A DNA stretch of 64,000 nucleotides from Lepidodermella squamata. Taxonomy: Eukaryota; Gastrotricha. Below are positions 21,073 through 34,056 of this stretch, one piece after another. The notes beneath the pieces are model-generated. The model worked only from the letters and a program-made list of their open reading frames with translations, ran no database searches and was not told the DNA's origin. The stretch's first letter is position 1, and every line of letters begins with the position of its first letter. The translations under genes and the position numbers were made by a program. Location of the stretch: contig JBLDXI010000029.1 of the NCBI GenBank assembly GCA_047495785.1, positions 62,001-126,000 on the forward strand. Reading direction: 5' to 3'.

Positions 21073-22523
21073 AGATACTGTTGCCCCTCCCACATATCTA
21101 TATTATGCATTTTTACCCCCTGAACTACTTAACGTATTCGTCTTGTTATTGTATTCGTCGCACCAATGGTCTACTCTATTGTCTTCCTGCAACTTGACCT
21201 TCCTCGTCTCTTATTATGCATCGACTCGTGATGATTTTTATTTTGTTGAAGTACTCGTTGTTGTTTTGATTGCTGCTGCTGCTGCTGCTGCTATACTGTT
21301 CTTTCAAGCATGTTTCAAGCATGGCCAATTCGCGAACCGATGATGCCTTTTTGACTCCGGTGTTTTTTCTTTTCGAAAAATTTCTATTATGTCAAAATGA
21401 TAGTGTTGAGCAGTAATTGAGTGGGCGGAAAAGCAATAAAATGACGCGGTTGTTCACACTTTGTAGCTTTTTCATTTTAGAGTCGGGTAAGCGGATTCAA
21501 TTCGCGTTCAGATTCAAGCTTCGAATTGACGTGATGCCAGATCCAAGCTCGCTGTAGTCTGCTTCTCACATTTCAGGGCTTTTTCTGAGGACGAAATACT
21601 TGCAGGCGTGAAGCCTGACATGGCGAGTGATATTCCGCACAACTCCATAATCCAGGCCAAAATCCACGATTAGGGGAACGCCGAGTATTGAAAGTTACTT
21701 GGGTTTGCTCCCGTGATCGTGATGAGTCGAGCTGCTATTATTTGTAAAATAACTTCGAACTTCGAAGCCTGAGCCCTACCGAGACGGATTCTCAACACCG
21801 ACACAAAGCAGCAACATCATCACGTGCAGAAAAGTTGAGTCTTTACTCACTTGGCAAATGGGGATTCGATGCCGCTGTGAACTATCTATTTTACTTTCAA
21901 ACGCAGTTACCAACTAGCACCAGGAATATTTAGTGTAAATATTGTCAAAAATATAGTATCATTCAAATCTGCTTCAGTTCTGAATATTGATATTTGCACC
22001 CTACCTGCACTCCCCGTGCTCGGCGACCTCGGGTTGGCATGCACGCGCCTATTCGAATGGTTATTCAAATAAAACATGGAACGCACTAGTTGATAGACAC
22101 GGACAGGCTCAAGACCACAAATTAATTGATGGCGGTCATTGACAAACTTCGGCACCAAGCTGCATTTTCGCATTAAATAATGGTTCTAAAAATGTAACTA
22201 AAGCGAAGCAAGTGGCTTGCGGGCCTCGAGGTCACTATTGTAATGTCGAAGTATGTCATCAGAGGCGATGAAACGCAAAAGAACGAGGTTTGGACTTACC
22301 AGCCAAAACGGCTGGTCGGTTTTATTTAATTTTCTCAAGTTTCATTCAAGTTTCGCATCGTACAAAAAGCCGTACAACAAAAGCGAGTGAGAGGGAGAGA
22401 GAGAATAGTTTTTGTATAAGTAATATGAATGTTTGTTGATTTGAAAGCAGCGTTATTTGAAAATATCATCTTCACTTGATCTCGATTTCTTCTAGAATGT
22501 TCGCATTCAATCCTATAGCAATG
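21073..22523. other. Spacer between ABHD5 and the zinc-finger gene
   Basis: The two genes converge. Visible items are a (CTG)n run at 21271-21292, the ABHD5 poly(A) signal at 21435-21440 and a GA-rich run near 22391. The minus-strand ORF 21907-22173 has no recognised domain. Confidence 0.5.
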
Positions 22524-25500
22524 TTATTGCTGTTGTGGTGGCAGGTGGTGGCGAGGCTGTTGCTGTTGCTGTTGCAGTTGGAGTTGAAGCCGATCGGCGT
22601 GCGAGCCGACGACGTGCTTCTGGCGCTGGCTGGACGTTGCGAAGCGCGCATCGCAGTGCGGACACGCGTAGGGCGCGGCGCCCGTGTGCCGGCGCAGGTG
22701 CACGACGAGGGCGGCGCGCGAGCCGAGCGCCGCCTTGCACACGTGGCACACGTAGGACGCGCGCTCGGCGGCGGGCACGTGCGTCGCCTGGTGGCTCGTG
22801 AGCGCGCTCTTGAGGCGGAACGCGCGGCCGCACTGCTCGCACCGGAACGGCACCTCGCCCGTGTGCGTCCGCTCGTGGCGCAGGCAGTCGCTGCGCTTCG
22901 CAAACGCCCGTCCGCAGAAGCGGCACTGCAGCGCACTGGCAGCGGCGACAGCGACCACCGTCGATGACGCACCGTCATCCACATCCTCCTCCTCGGCCTG
23001 GACATCGTCGCATTCATCAACAGACCTCGCTTCTACAGCTCCGCCTCCAACCGAGTCTTGTTGCCTGGGCTCTGGCACAGTCAAATTGATGGTCTGGTTG
23101 TTGTTGTGGCTGCCGACTTGCGATGCAGTTGCTGCCGATGCCGTCGCCACCGTCACCGCCGACGACGTGGCTCGGCATGTCGTAGCGTGTAGGCGCAACA
23201 ATGCGGCGCTGCTCAGGTGCCGGTTGCAAGTCGGGCACGAAAATGCCGATCGGTCGCGGTGCATGTCACCCATGTGCCTGAAACACCAGCGAAAATTCCA
23301 AATTAGTTAAGCTGTACATAACTAAGATTCATTTATGCAACGGTGGGTCTAGAAAGTTGAGCTTGCAACGAATGTCTCACTAATGATCTTAGTTGCTACC
23401 AGCCAGCTTACATCTTTTTACTTCCCATGCCTCACTTTGTGCGATACCTACCAATGTTCAGCTATTGGAACCTTTTTGTTTTGTGAGGACCTACTGCAAA
23501 AGTTCATAAAGCGAGAGAAACTCTATGTTGGTCGCAGAAGGTTTCAAGATTATTGTCAGTATTTCGAAACTTGTCGTTCAATGAGAAAATTGCCAGATCT
23601 CGTGATTTCCAATGCACCCGTATAAGAGACTACTTTCAAGACCAATTGTAAGCTATGCCACTTAGATAAGAGCCAGCCCTGTAATTTCGATTGATCTCTA
23701 CCGCTGTCGTCTGAGGTAGCCAATTAAATTGAAGGCCGACTATACTTTCGGGCGTACGGTAGCTTCCAATGCTGATCACTGTGGTTGTGTTTGCTACTGA
23801 TACTTCCCAGTCATTTCCGATTTTCCTAACTATAATACCTCCTGAAGTTTTCGAAAACTCAAGCCCATGCTGAAACAATGAAACTATTACTTCGAAATGA
23901 TTTACCTCGCAATAGCTTGCCGGCTGAAGAACGCGGCGCCGCACAACGTGCACCGAAACTCGACGCCGTTGCTGCTGACGTGGCTCGTACTCTGCGCCGC
24001 CACCTGATGATGCAGCTGCTGTTGCTGCTGATGCTGGCTATCGGCAGTTTGGAACGCCCAATGCGGCTGATAGTGCTGTACCTGTTGTTGTTGCTGCTGA
24101 TGCTGCTGTAGGGCATGGTGACCGTTCTCAAATTGCTGCTGATGGCGTTGGTGGTGGAAAGCCGCTTGCCGACTCGCATCATCCGCCGTCAGAATGGTCG
24201 GCACTTCTTGCCTCGCCGCCAACCGTTCGAGCAAACCGAGTCCAGTCTCATCATCGTCATCATCATCATCATTACCATCGTCGAGCGTGTTGTCACGTGT
24301 CGTAGGGTCGTTGTCGTTGTCGTCATCGTCATCGCCCAGCAGTGAATCTGATCGGTGGTGAGGCAATGCGGCCTGCTGTGTGTTGAGCGAAGGTGCAGCC
24401 GATGGCCGCGGCGGCGGCAGAGGAGGTAATGGCGCAGGTGGTGGCAACAGCGACAACTCAGGCAGCGTGACGGCGCCATCCACCTCACCAGCAGCAGCCG
24501 CCGCCGCCATCGTAGTCGCCGATGTCGGCGATGAGGCGCTGCGGAACACGCGGAAGTCGTCGACATCGGCGGCGGCGGCGAGCAGGTCGGGGCTGGGCAT
24601 GGGGCGCATCATCATCGCCGCCGTCGCAGCGTCGTTGGCGGCCGACGACAACAAGAGCGAGCGTTCGAAGGCGTCGGCGCACGCCAGGTCGTGGCGCGCG
24701 TGCGTGCGGATGTGGTTGCGCAGGACGGCGAACATGGCGAACGCCTTGCCGCACACCTGGCACATGTAGAGCCGCGCGCCCGAGCCGTGCGCCGACTCGA
24801 CGTGATACCGCAGGTGGTCCGTCTTCTTGTACGCCTTCGGGCACTGCGAGCACGCGTACTTGCGCGTCGGATCCGCCGGCCGAGCCACAGCAACTGCTAC
24901 TGCTGATGCTGAAGACGCCAGACCCGTCGATTGCTGGTTGTTGTTATTCATCGTGACAATGGCCTGTTGACGAGACGATGATGTTACTGCTATTGATGGC
25001 AGTGGCTGCTGCTGCTGCTGCTGAACCATCACTACTTGTTGTTGCTGCTGCGATGGCTGCTGCTGTTGCTCGTAGACGTAGTAGTGCTGAACGGCCTGGT
25101 GCATGCCAGCAGACTGCAGGTCCTCAATCGACTTCTTCGCAGTCGTCGACTCACCGCCGTTCGCCGACCTAAAACACGAACAATACAATAAATGTCATTA
25201 GTTGCATCAATATTTTCGATTTTTTGTTTTAAAATAACTTGATTTTTCTCTCTTCTAAAACACGCGTTCTCACGTTAACTTTTAGCTGAAAAAAATGAAT
25301 GGAAACTATGATGAAAATAACAACGATGTAGTTGAGGAATCGATTGAAAGCCGAATGCCCGCGATGGAGGCTGAAATTGCCGAACTTCGCGCTAAAAATC
25401 ATGTGATCCAGGAGGTGCTCAACGAACACGGGCGTCGACTCAGCATCGCGCCGAAAATTAAATCTGGCGAGCTTCCCCGTTAATCTCAATACCCGACTCC

Positions 25501-28500
25501 TCGCGAGAGAGCTTCGGACCTCTTCAACCTGGTTTCAAGTTGGATGCCCCTACTCTGCGGCCACCTAATGGCGTGCCGCCGCTTTGGTACGCAACGTCAA
25601 AACTAGGATGGTAACTTTTGATAACACGCAGTATACATGCTACTATCCGAATCGGAAGCGATAAACGTCATGTATCAAGACTGAGCGAAGTATACGAGCA
25701 TTTTCTGAGGCAATACGGCGTTTGGGTGTCGCAAAATCGCTCTTATCACAAACAAGTTATGCCCAAGTACCTGTTGAGCACGTAGAGCAGATAAGTCAGG
25801 ATTGTGCAAATGTTTTTCAAATTTTTCGTTTTTTTATGAATGATAATGTGAATTGAATAAACATGGACCGTTGTCTGGAAATTTGTCAGGATCATCCTTT
25901 GGTTCAATCGGTAGTAGAAAATCCTAATTTGGACGGATTCGAGTGGCGGCGGATTATACAACTTTCACTGTTTCATTTAATAATTCAATCTCAATTACTA
26001 TCGATTCTATCGAAAACGCTCTCTAAACTGATTGATTCGCTTACACCTCTGACTGAAAATAAACTTATTGTTAGCGAGTGTGCGTTGCGGTAGTCCGAAA
26101 AGGTCAGGAAATTATGCCTCATCAATTTTACACACGCGACAAAGGTACTTGACTCAAATTTTAAACCTAATTGAAAGAATTTTTTACTCACTTCAAAACC
26201 AGAATGAAAATCTGGTTAAATGAGTGGTAGGTTGCTTCGAACCATGTTATCATCATAGACATACGTATACGTACCTGTGATAGCGGGCAATGTGTTCGGC
26301 TCGGTGCGAGGAGGTGCGGAAGAAGCGCGGCTGCTGGCCACTGGCCGGGTCGTTCGGGCAGTGCGGGCACGCGAAGGGACGCTGGCCCGTGTGCACGCGC
26401 AGGTGCACCTTGAGGGAGGAGGGCGACGCGAACAGGCCGCGGCACACGTGGCAGCGGTGGCGGCGCGCGGCCGGGCCGGCGTGGACGCGCGCGTGCGTCG
26501 ACAGCGTCGACTTGTTGGTGAAGCGGGCGCCGCACTGGCCGCACGCGAACGGCTTCTCGTGCGTGTGCACGCGCACGTGCCGCACGTAGTCGTTGGCGCG
26601 GCGGAAGCGCTTCGAGCAGAACGCGCAGCAGTGCAGCAGCACGCCGTTGACGCGCACGACGCGGTGCGGCCGCACCACCCGCGTGTCCGGGTCCACCACC
26701 GCCACGTTGTCAAACGCCTCCTCCACCATCATCGTCACCATCACTTCTTGCTGCTGTTGCTGCTGTTCTTGACCAGCCATGTCGACCACCAAGTTGTTGT
26801 TAGTCGCCGCCGCTGGCAGCACCACATTGCTCCTGCTTTCCAACAGTTGCACAGCCTCGAGAACATGCTCGACTTGTTCGACGACATGAGCCGTTGTCGC
26901 TGTTGTTGTCGTCGTCAGCGTCGTACTCGTCGGTTTCGGCGGCAGTACAATGCGCTGCCGTTTCCTGTTCGAAGTCGAAGTCGACTGCAGCTGGTGCTGG
27001 TGCTGCTGCGAAGAGTCTAGCAAACTTGCAGCATCTGCCGACGAGGTGAGCAGCGATGTCGATGCTGACAGTGGGTCGTTGTTGCTGTTGCCTGGGCCTC
27101 GGGCGTGGCGCAGTGTCAAATGGGCGTTGTACGTGCGCAGGCGCTTGAACGAGCACGAACACAACTGGCAGCGGTACACGTCCGGCACCGCCACGTCGTG
27201 CGGCACCCGGTGGCAACTCTGAAAAGCCACAAAACAAACATCTTTATACTGGTTAAACAATTTCGGATAATTCTACACAAAATAAGAAGGGTCCAAAGCT
27301 CAAGATTTTCCTGAAGGCGAAATGTTCATCTTAAATTGTATAAGGCTTGTGGGCATGTGGCGGAAAGTGCCCGACGATGGTTCCTAGGCATTTCAGGCAG
27401 GCCTTATAGGGCCCTCCATTATCGGCTCATGTCCTGCAACTTCGACTTGTTCGCTATCCCGCAGTGACCGCTACGCAAGAAATGCATGTACTTCCTCTAG
27501 AAAACGCACACAAGTCCAAGAACAACCGTGGTCTGTTCAAGCCACGTGCCACCTCGGACGAGTTCGGTGCCTATACAGAGCGTGGCAATTTGAAAAATTA
27601 CAAATTTGACGAATTCGGTGAAAATCGTCACGGTTGACTAGGCCTCATTCAAACAAACAAATCTTGAGACCTCAACAATTTAGAGAATCGGAAACAACTC
27701 AGATGTCAACGTCGATACATCCAAATATTTAGTTGAATAGCATGTTTTAGAAGCTCGAACGTACCTTGATGTGTGCGCGCAAGTTGCCGCGCTGCGTGAA
27801 CGAGGCGAAGCAGAACTGGCAGTGGTGCGGCTTCTCGCCCGAGTGGCACAGCTTGTGCAGCTGCAGCGCTGACTTCTGGTTGAAGGCCTTGTCGCACGCG
27901 TCGCACGCAAACGGCTTCTCGCCCGTGTGGATGATCGCGTGCCGCTGCAGCAGCATCCGCGACTTGAACGCCTTGCCGCACTGCTCGCACACGTTCGCCG
28001 GCAACGCCGCGACGCGCCCGCGCGGTCTCTTCACGCTCGCCACCACCACCACCTCCGTTTCCTCCCGGTCATCCGCATCTGCATGCCCGTCAGCCTGCTG
28101 GTCATCTTGATCGGCCAATGCAGTTTCAGCGATCTGCCGAATGCCAGCCGAACCAGACGTCGACGGCATTTCCACATTTTCGTTGGTTTCAGGCGCGTCA
28201 TTTGTTGAGCCTGAAAAGAACCAAAATAAATTTCGACCTAAAGAAAGTTGCTCAGTTGTTCCTTAGTTTAGCATTTTAGATACATTTGAAGCATTATCGA
28301 CGACTTTAAGGCCCTTAAAAGTTATTTTTGCTTAAAAGTTTGGGCATTCTCTCTAATTATCGTCATTTTCTCGCAGTTTTACGCTTGGTTAACAATTTTG
28401 TTTTTGAGCCAAATAAACAAAGTTCAACATTTTAACAGAATATCTTCTAGCGGAACCAAATCGGCATCTTGCGGAACCTAACTTTAGGTAAGAAAAGGTC

Positions 28501-29843
28501 GCTTTTTGAATATTTCTACGAAATTGAGGCAATGCACGAATTCCATAGTGAAGAATGCGTCTTTTACAGGATTTTACGCTGAATTTAATGATTATTTATT
28601 TCAAATTATGCTGATAAATCATGAAAAGCTTGACAGACTCGAAAAGTGGCTTTAGGCCCATTGAAAAAAGCCAAAATTTGGTTCCGCTAAAAGTAAGACC
28701 CAAATTTTAATATCCCAGTACTCCCAACATAAACAGAAATTCAAAGATTATTACGAATCATCAAGCTTCACCTGTGAAATATTGCTCAGGTGAAACCTTC
28801 TCAGGCGGCAAAAATTCAACAAGCTTACCAGTTTTTGGCGTTACAGGTTCCTTCCGCCGGCGCTTCTGCGACGGTCGTGAGCTTTTGTCGATGAGCCGGT
28901 GCTCGGCCATGTGTTTGCGATGTTGAGCCGCGTCGCAAAACACAACGCCGCAATCGCGACATTGAAACTGCTGACTGAAAGACTGCTGCACGTTCTGGTC
29001 GCCGGTGTGGTTACGAGCCACGTGCTCGTCCAGTTCAACCTGCACGTCAAACTCGGCTAAGCAGAGTCGGCACGCCAGGGTGTCGTCGACCTGGTGGATC
29101 CGCATGTGCGAAATCAGCCCAGCGACACGAAGGAACCGTTTATCGCAGATGGGGCAACTCGAATCTGGCGTCAAATCGTGACTCGCCTCGTGCAGCACCA
29201 AATTGCGCTCAACGTTAAAGCTAGCCGAGCACGATCGGCATTTTAGAGGCTTCTCTTTGCGATGATCTGCTAAATGCCGTTTCATTTGCCGCGCCCTGCC
29301 AAACTCGGCCGAGCATCTATCACAACGATAACGACCATCTTCAAGCTGGAGCCGCGCTAATTCATCTTCTTCGCTTATCGTCAAATGTTGCTGTTCTTCA
29401 TATTGTTGCACAAACTGTATTTGAGAGCTGCCACCAGCAGCGTTTGGCGGTAAAATCAAAACTTGGTTGCCTGCTTGATTTTGATGCTTTTTCTGAAGAT
29501 CAGCCAGCGTAATGAGAGTTGAACGGTTTTGATCTGAAAGCTCGTAACCACCTTCAGTCGCTTCAAGCAACTGATCCTGCGAGATTTCGATAGTTTGTCC
29601 GTTCTCAGTTTGTACGGTAAATGGGCCCGAGACAAACTGTTGAATCGGAACTGAGCCAGCATTGTCACCAGTCAACACCAAAGTAGAAAATTGAGGTAAT
29701 ATGAGGATGGTTTCACCATCTTGAGTCGTATAAGCCGATGGGGCTATCACACCGTTAGCTGGAAAATCGCCATTGATTTGAATAAGCGACTGCAAAGAGT
29801 CAAGGGGTATTGAAGTCGTAGTGTATTCCACGACGTCCCCCAT
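22524..29843 (-). CDS. Multi-C2H2 zinc-finger protein (about 21 fingers)
   Basis: Five exons on the minus strand: 29843-28772, 28210-27765, 27218-26275, 25168-23906 and 23277-22524. Phases match at every junction (1, 0, 2, 2) and the joined frame has 1492 residues, so this is one gene. C2H2 fingers per exon are about 5, 3, 5, 3 and 5. Finger CQFCFASFTQRGNLRAHIK is completed by SCH after intron 2, and CTLCGAAFFSRQAIAR by HMGDMH after intron 4, which confirms both junctions. Only some fingers have TGEKP-type linkers (exons 2, 3 and 5); the rest are separated by Gln-rich, His-rich and acidic runs. The N-terminal 160 residues are Gln-rich and finger-free, like an activation region. The role is probably DNA-binding transcription control in the nucleus; no orthologue is named. 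An acceptor-like TATTTAG lies upstream of the ATG. Confidence 0.85.
25169..26274 (-). other. Intron 3 of the zinc-finger gene with an orphan ORF
   Basis: At 1106 nt this is the longest intron of the gene. On the opposite strand it holds a 62-codon ORF, 25295-25483, with a coiled-coil segment (MEAEIAELRAKNHVIQEVL). The ORF recalls the one at 7141-7392 in length and heptad character, and may be a piece of a decayed mobile element. Nothing else is recognised. Confidence 0.4.
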
Positions 29844-30262
29844 CTCTTGAAAAAATTCACCGTTAACGTAAGACCTAAATATAATACGGCATCGCTAAAA
29901 CATACAAAGCGTTATTAGCCTGAGGGAAACTTCGCGGTACGAGTAGTAGGACGTTTAGAATTGAATAGTACAAAGCAACGAATGACATTACTAGCAGTAT
30001 GTTGATATGAGCAGATCAGAGTCCTTAGAATTCAAGCTAAAGGCTACCGAACGGCCTTTCAGTTGCGTAAAATGTTCACTAAATCAAAGCAACATTCGGT
30101 TCTTATCGTAAAAGCACTTTTCTATCAGATTTCAGATTAATATTTCTTTTCTTCTTCCGTATTTGACGGCACCGAGATTCCGCAGCTGGGAACACCCTGC
30201 CAATAGCCAATACTTTACCCGAGCGAGCTAGTTGACGCTATTCTGGACGATGTTTCGCCTGT

Positions 30263-30458
30263 AACATCCTGAAATGCTTGCCGCTTCCAATTTCGTTGGT
30301 AGAAGTGCTCTCTCAGAGGGCGCCGCTCTCAGAGGGTCAAGATTAAGGTTAAGATTAGGGTTAGGGTTATGGTTAGGTTGGGGGTAGGATGCCCTCTAAG
30401 CCATCTGAGAGGGCAATTCTACCAACCAAATTGGAAGCGGCAAGCATTCCAGGATGTT
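30263..30458. mobile_element. Short fold-back element with TTAGGG-like core
   Basis: The left arm begins AACATCCTGAAATGCTTGCC and continues through a CTCTCAGAGGGC segment. The right arm is its reverse complement, ending GGCAAGCATTCCAGGATGTT. Arms of about 60 bp are nearly identical. The core holds degenerate telomere-like units: GGTTAAGATTAGGGTTAGGG followed by TTATGGTTAGG. No ORF. This looks like a non-autonomous fold-back element. Confidence 0.7.
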
Positions 30459-31425
30459 CTATGCGAAAAATTGTCCAACGCCCAACGACCTTCGACGCTT
30501 CTCTGGGTGCGATATCTGACAATTTTCGGACGATTCCTCGGTAAAGAGCGACACTCTCCTTTCCCCGTTCCCCGCCCTGAGGTCGCCACTGGATTGGATT
30601 CGATCTTTCGATCAATCGATCAAGCACCCTAAAACTCAGAACTTCGAAATGTTCCAACATTTCCATTTCCAACTTGGAATGGATTCCCCTGGAGCTTTTG
30701 ACGCAGCCTTTACAGCCCCGCATTTCTCAACTAAAATATGCACATTTTTGCTCATACATTATAAAACGCTGCAATTTTATTACAATTTATTTTTACAATT
30801 AATTATGAATGTATGACGTGAAGACAAAAATTTGTAAAAAGGCGCTATATAAGATCTACAGGTAGCATCCTGGTACCATCTGTATAACATCTGTTCACCG
30901 ATGTACTATACGGATGTACTATGCGTGTAATACGATACCAATGTACCGGTACAAGCCGCGCAGTGGTATAGAAGTGTGTTGCAGGGATAAACACTCGCTG
31001 GCCGTATGAATACATGCCTGTTAACCATACAACCATATTACTGCTTGCTGCCGGCCTATTGTACGTATGCTGCTCGCCGTTGCTATCATTACTTATTTGG
31101 CCTGTGAGAATATATCTACTGTGGTATAAATAATAGTGTAAAGGCGCAAATGTTGTAACACTAACGCTGTTTAGTTTCATGTTTTGCTAAATACTGCTGT
31201 TTTCATTTCTCTTAGCATTCAGCTTTAGCTAAATTTTGGTACTACCTAATGAAGCGTTCACAGGTGTTATGTCGCGTTTATTCCCGGAGGTTTTCCCGCT
31301 TGTTCAACGCGATTTCCTTCGAAAGCTGACCTCTTCATTAAAAAATGAAGTTGAGAATTATACCTATACCGTTCAGTTAGAGTAAATAGAGTAAGAAATA
31401 TCTTGGCCGAGCGCGCGTTACCCTC

Positions 31426-31683
31426 CCAAAGCTGTTGTCGAAAGAACTTTCAAACATAAACAGTGCTATTCGTGTTCGTCATGACCACAACTATGATGGT
31501 CGTTTCTCAGCTGATGATTACCCGATCCTTCCGGAATCGATAACCTGTCTGGACGACATTACTCGTTTGAGGGAAGTGGCTGCTGATCGTGAGTGTTGGA
31601 AGAAGGTGGCGGATGTTGCGACCTCCTTTGGAGAGCAGTGAAATGTTTCTAAAACATGAACACTATTACTACTACTACTACTA
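31426..31683 (+). mobile_element. LINE 3'-tail remnant
   Basis: An ORF ending at 31641 reads ITRLREVAADRECWKKVADV near its end, a phrase like the C-terminal tails of non-LTR retrotransposon polymerases. About 20 bp after the stop comes an (ACT)n run at about 31663-31683, like the simple-repeat tails of RTE-type LINEs. No RT core is present, so only the extreme 3' end would remain. The family call is tentative. Confidence 0.4.
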
Positions 31684-32492
31684 GAGTAAATTAATTTAGT
31701 AGTTTGATTATTGCCTAATGCTGGTCTGAAACTACTACCAAGTTGAGTCGCGTTCAGATTGATTTTTCCAGGAAATTTTTAAATTCTACTGTTATGATGC
31801 TCCAAATCGGCCAGGTCGTTTTGGCCCTTTATGCGGTCTACAGTCAACAGCTATTCTATTTAGATTCCGGCAACCAAAAATGCTCACGACTCACGTCATG
31901 AGAGATTAACTGAACTAATAGGAATACTTGATACATAGACCACGAGTGAGCTAAGTGAGAATTTGTTTGCAAAATAACAAGTAACACTTGTAGGAAATGC
32001 ATTTTTAGCATTTCAACTCTAAGCGCTTAACCGAAGGCAGTTAGCATTTATCTGATGTTAACATGAGTGTGCGCTGCAAGCGCTTAACTCACGACCTTTT
32101 CCAGGAAAACTTCGGTTCTCACAAGATTCCGGTGGCCCTCTCAAATTTAAATTTTAATGTAAATAAAATTTACAATAAAATTGTAAGCTCATGATGGCGA
32201 TCAGCGAGCTTGTGTCTGTAAGTAAGGCGTGATGAATTGGATCGATATCGCTGCACAGATATTATCGAGAATGTCAGAATTGTGTTTGATTGAGCATAGC
32301 TGACAATTATGCTGCAGTTGAAATATCCAAACGCTAATTGTCTAGAACTAAGCTTAACAATGTTCTTACTTTTGTTTAGGACTTCGTGTAATTGATTTTT
32401 TTTATGTTACTGGTTCAGCGATTCGGTTTCTTCGAAAAACGTGGCGTATTGGTAGATAAAATGCTAATTTTTCTCGTTAATTTTTTATAGTA

Positions 32493-34056
32493 ATGAGAGC
32501 GTCGAAACGCTTCTTAAGTGGCAAGTTTATTTACGAATGATTAATTTTGTTGATAATAATTCTTTGTTTGCAGGATTTATATTACTGTTGCTAATCGGCG
32601 GAGTATTTGGGAAAATTTCGAAACCTCCTCCAAAGAAGGTGTGATTCACAGGATGATCATTATTATGAATTGACGTGAAGTGACGTGTTTTCGGCCTGAC
32701 CTTGATAATGCATGGAAACCCTACTACTGACATCTGATAATTGCTTCAAAATGAAACGGATTGAATTTGGCTGACAAAAATCGCATGAAAAAACTATGAA
32801 CATGTTAGGCGCCACAATGAACTGATTGGTGTTTTGTTTGCTGTGTTAAAGCCCTTTTGAGTGTGATCACAAGCTTTTCACCCAATAACAATAAAATTTA
32901 ACTAATTTGACCGCACGAGTGTGTTTTCAACTTGACATTCCGATTTCTTGAAGCAAAGAGAACTGATTACAAGCTATTTTCTATAACGAAATACAATACA
33001 GGAGTTGGCAACAAAACATAGCTCGCATCACAATGATAAAACCAGCATTCCTAGTGAGTTGATATCAAAACCAATAAATTGCCAGACTTTAAAAGTTATA
33101 CGCATTGCAGCAAACAACAATGCCATTCCCAGTAAGTTCACAAGCTACGCAGCCGAAATTGTGATATCAGCCACAACCGCTTCACTCCACTTTAGATTCG
33201 AAGGTTAGCAATCAGAACAGCAAGGACACGGACCAAGATGGAATTCCGGACGATTTAGACGATGACGACGATGGAGATGGAATTCTAGGTTTGTTGCTGC
33301 CGATTAACCACAACTAATGTTTACTCCCATCACTGTTTGGGTTTTACCACAATATTTCAGATGACTCATCAGGCAAGAGAAAGAAAAACACATTTTTGCT
33401 TTACCCTTTAGATTAGAGTTCTGCCTTCACAGTAGCTTTAGATCTATGACTGCTTCTTTGCGAATATTTTGCTAGCTTGAAAAACTATTTATCAAGGTGC
33501 TCATTAATACGCTTGTTCACTCGGATTTAGATCTCGACGACTGGGACGATGATGGCAACGGAATTCCTGATTTCGAGGAGCGTGACTCAGATGGTGATGG
33601 TATACCGGGTGAGTGAAATTGTAGAAGAGAATATTATCAATGCTCGGAATACTCAATTATGCTGGAGCATATTGAGAGAGATTCACCTTTTTTATTATTA
33701 TGACAACTTCAACATACTATCATAGATTTCATGGACCTCGATGACGACAATGATGGCGTTTTAGGTGAGATGATTTAATCCCGAAAAGTGAGAGTCTACA
33801 ATTTTAAACTCTTAAGACATCATTGGAGTCGATACGGATCGAGATGGCATACCAGGTTTGATGAAAAAACTGTCCATAACAGGGGAGACAAGTTCACTGA
33901 AAATGATTAGATTATTTGGACGATGACGATGATAACGACGGAATTCCAGGTAGTATATTTACTTATCAATCAAGACAATTGACGACCACAATATCTGAAC
34001 AGACGAGAAAGATGACGACGACGACGGTGACGGAAAACCAGACGCTGACGAGCGAG
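32493..34056 (+). other. Diverged leader exons of the array gene
   Basis: Upstream of the array, each calcium loop sits in its own small exon separated by ordinary AT-rich introns of different sequence. Three consecutive exons (33726-33764, 33817-33855 and 33911-33949) are exactly 39 nt, i.e. 13 codons and one loop; 33531-33608 is 78 nt, i.e. two loops. These introns show no resemblance to the array introns. The segment shows the gene before amplification and fixes the reading frame independently of the array. Confidence 0.75.

Larger units (their letters stand above)
29844..32492. other. Spacer upstream of the array gene
   Basis: Shared upstream region of the zinc-finger gene (-) and the repeat-protein gene (+). 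Two repeat features are listed separately (30263-30458 and 31426-31683). The minus ORF 30845-31180 shows no domain. The remainder is AT-rich with no recognised gene. Confidence 0.5.

Noticed and set aside
21514-21531. GCTTCGAATTGACG near 21519, identical to part of the array intron
   Set aside because: 14 bp only, with no extended similarity on either side; probably chance.
22472-29843. Several separate zinc-finger genes instead of one
   Set aside because: Splice phases match across all five exons, and two fingers are completed only by joining neighbouring exons.
30845-31180. 111-codon minus-strand ORF
   Set aside because: No domain, biased Tyr/Thr composition, AT-rich spacer; no splice or start context to support it.
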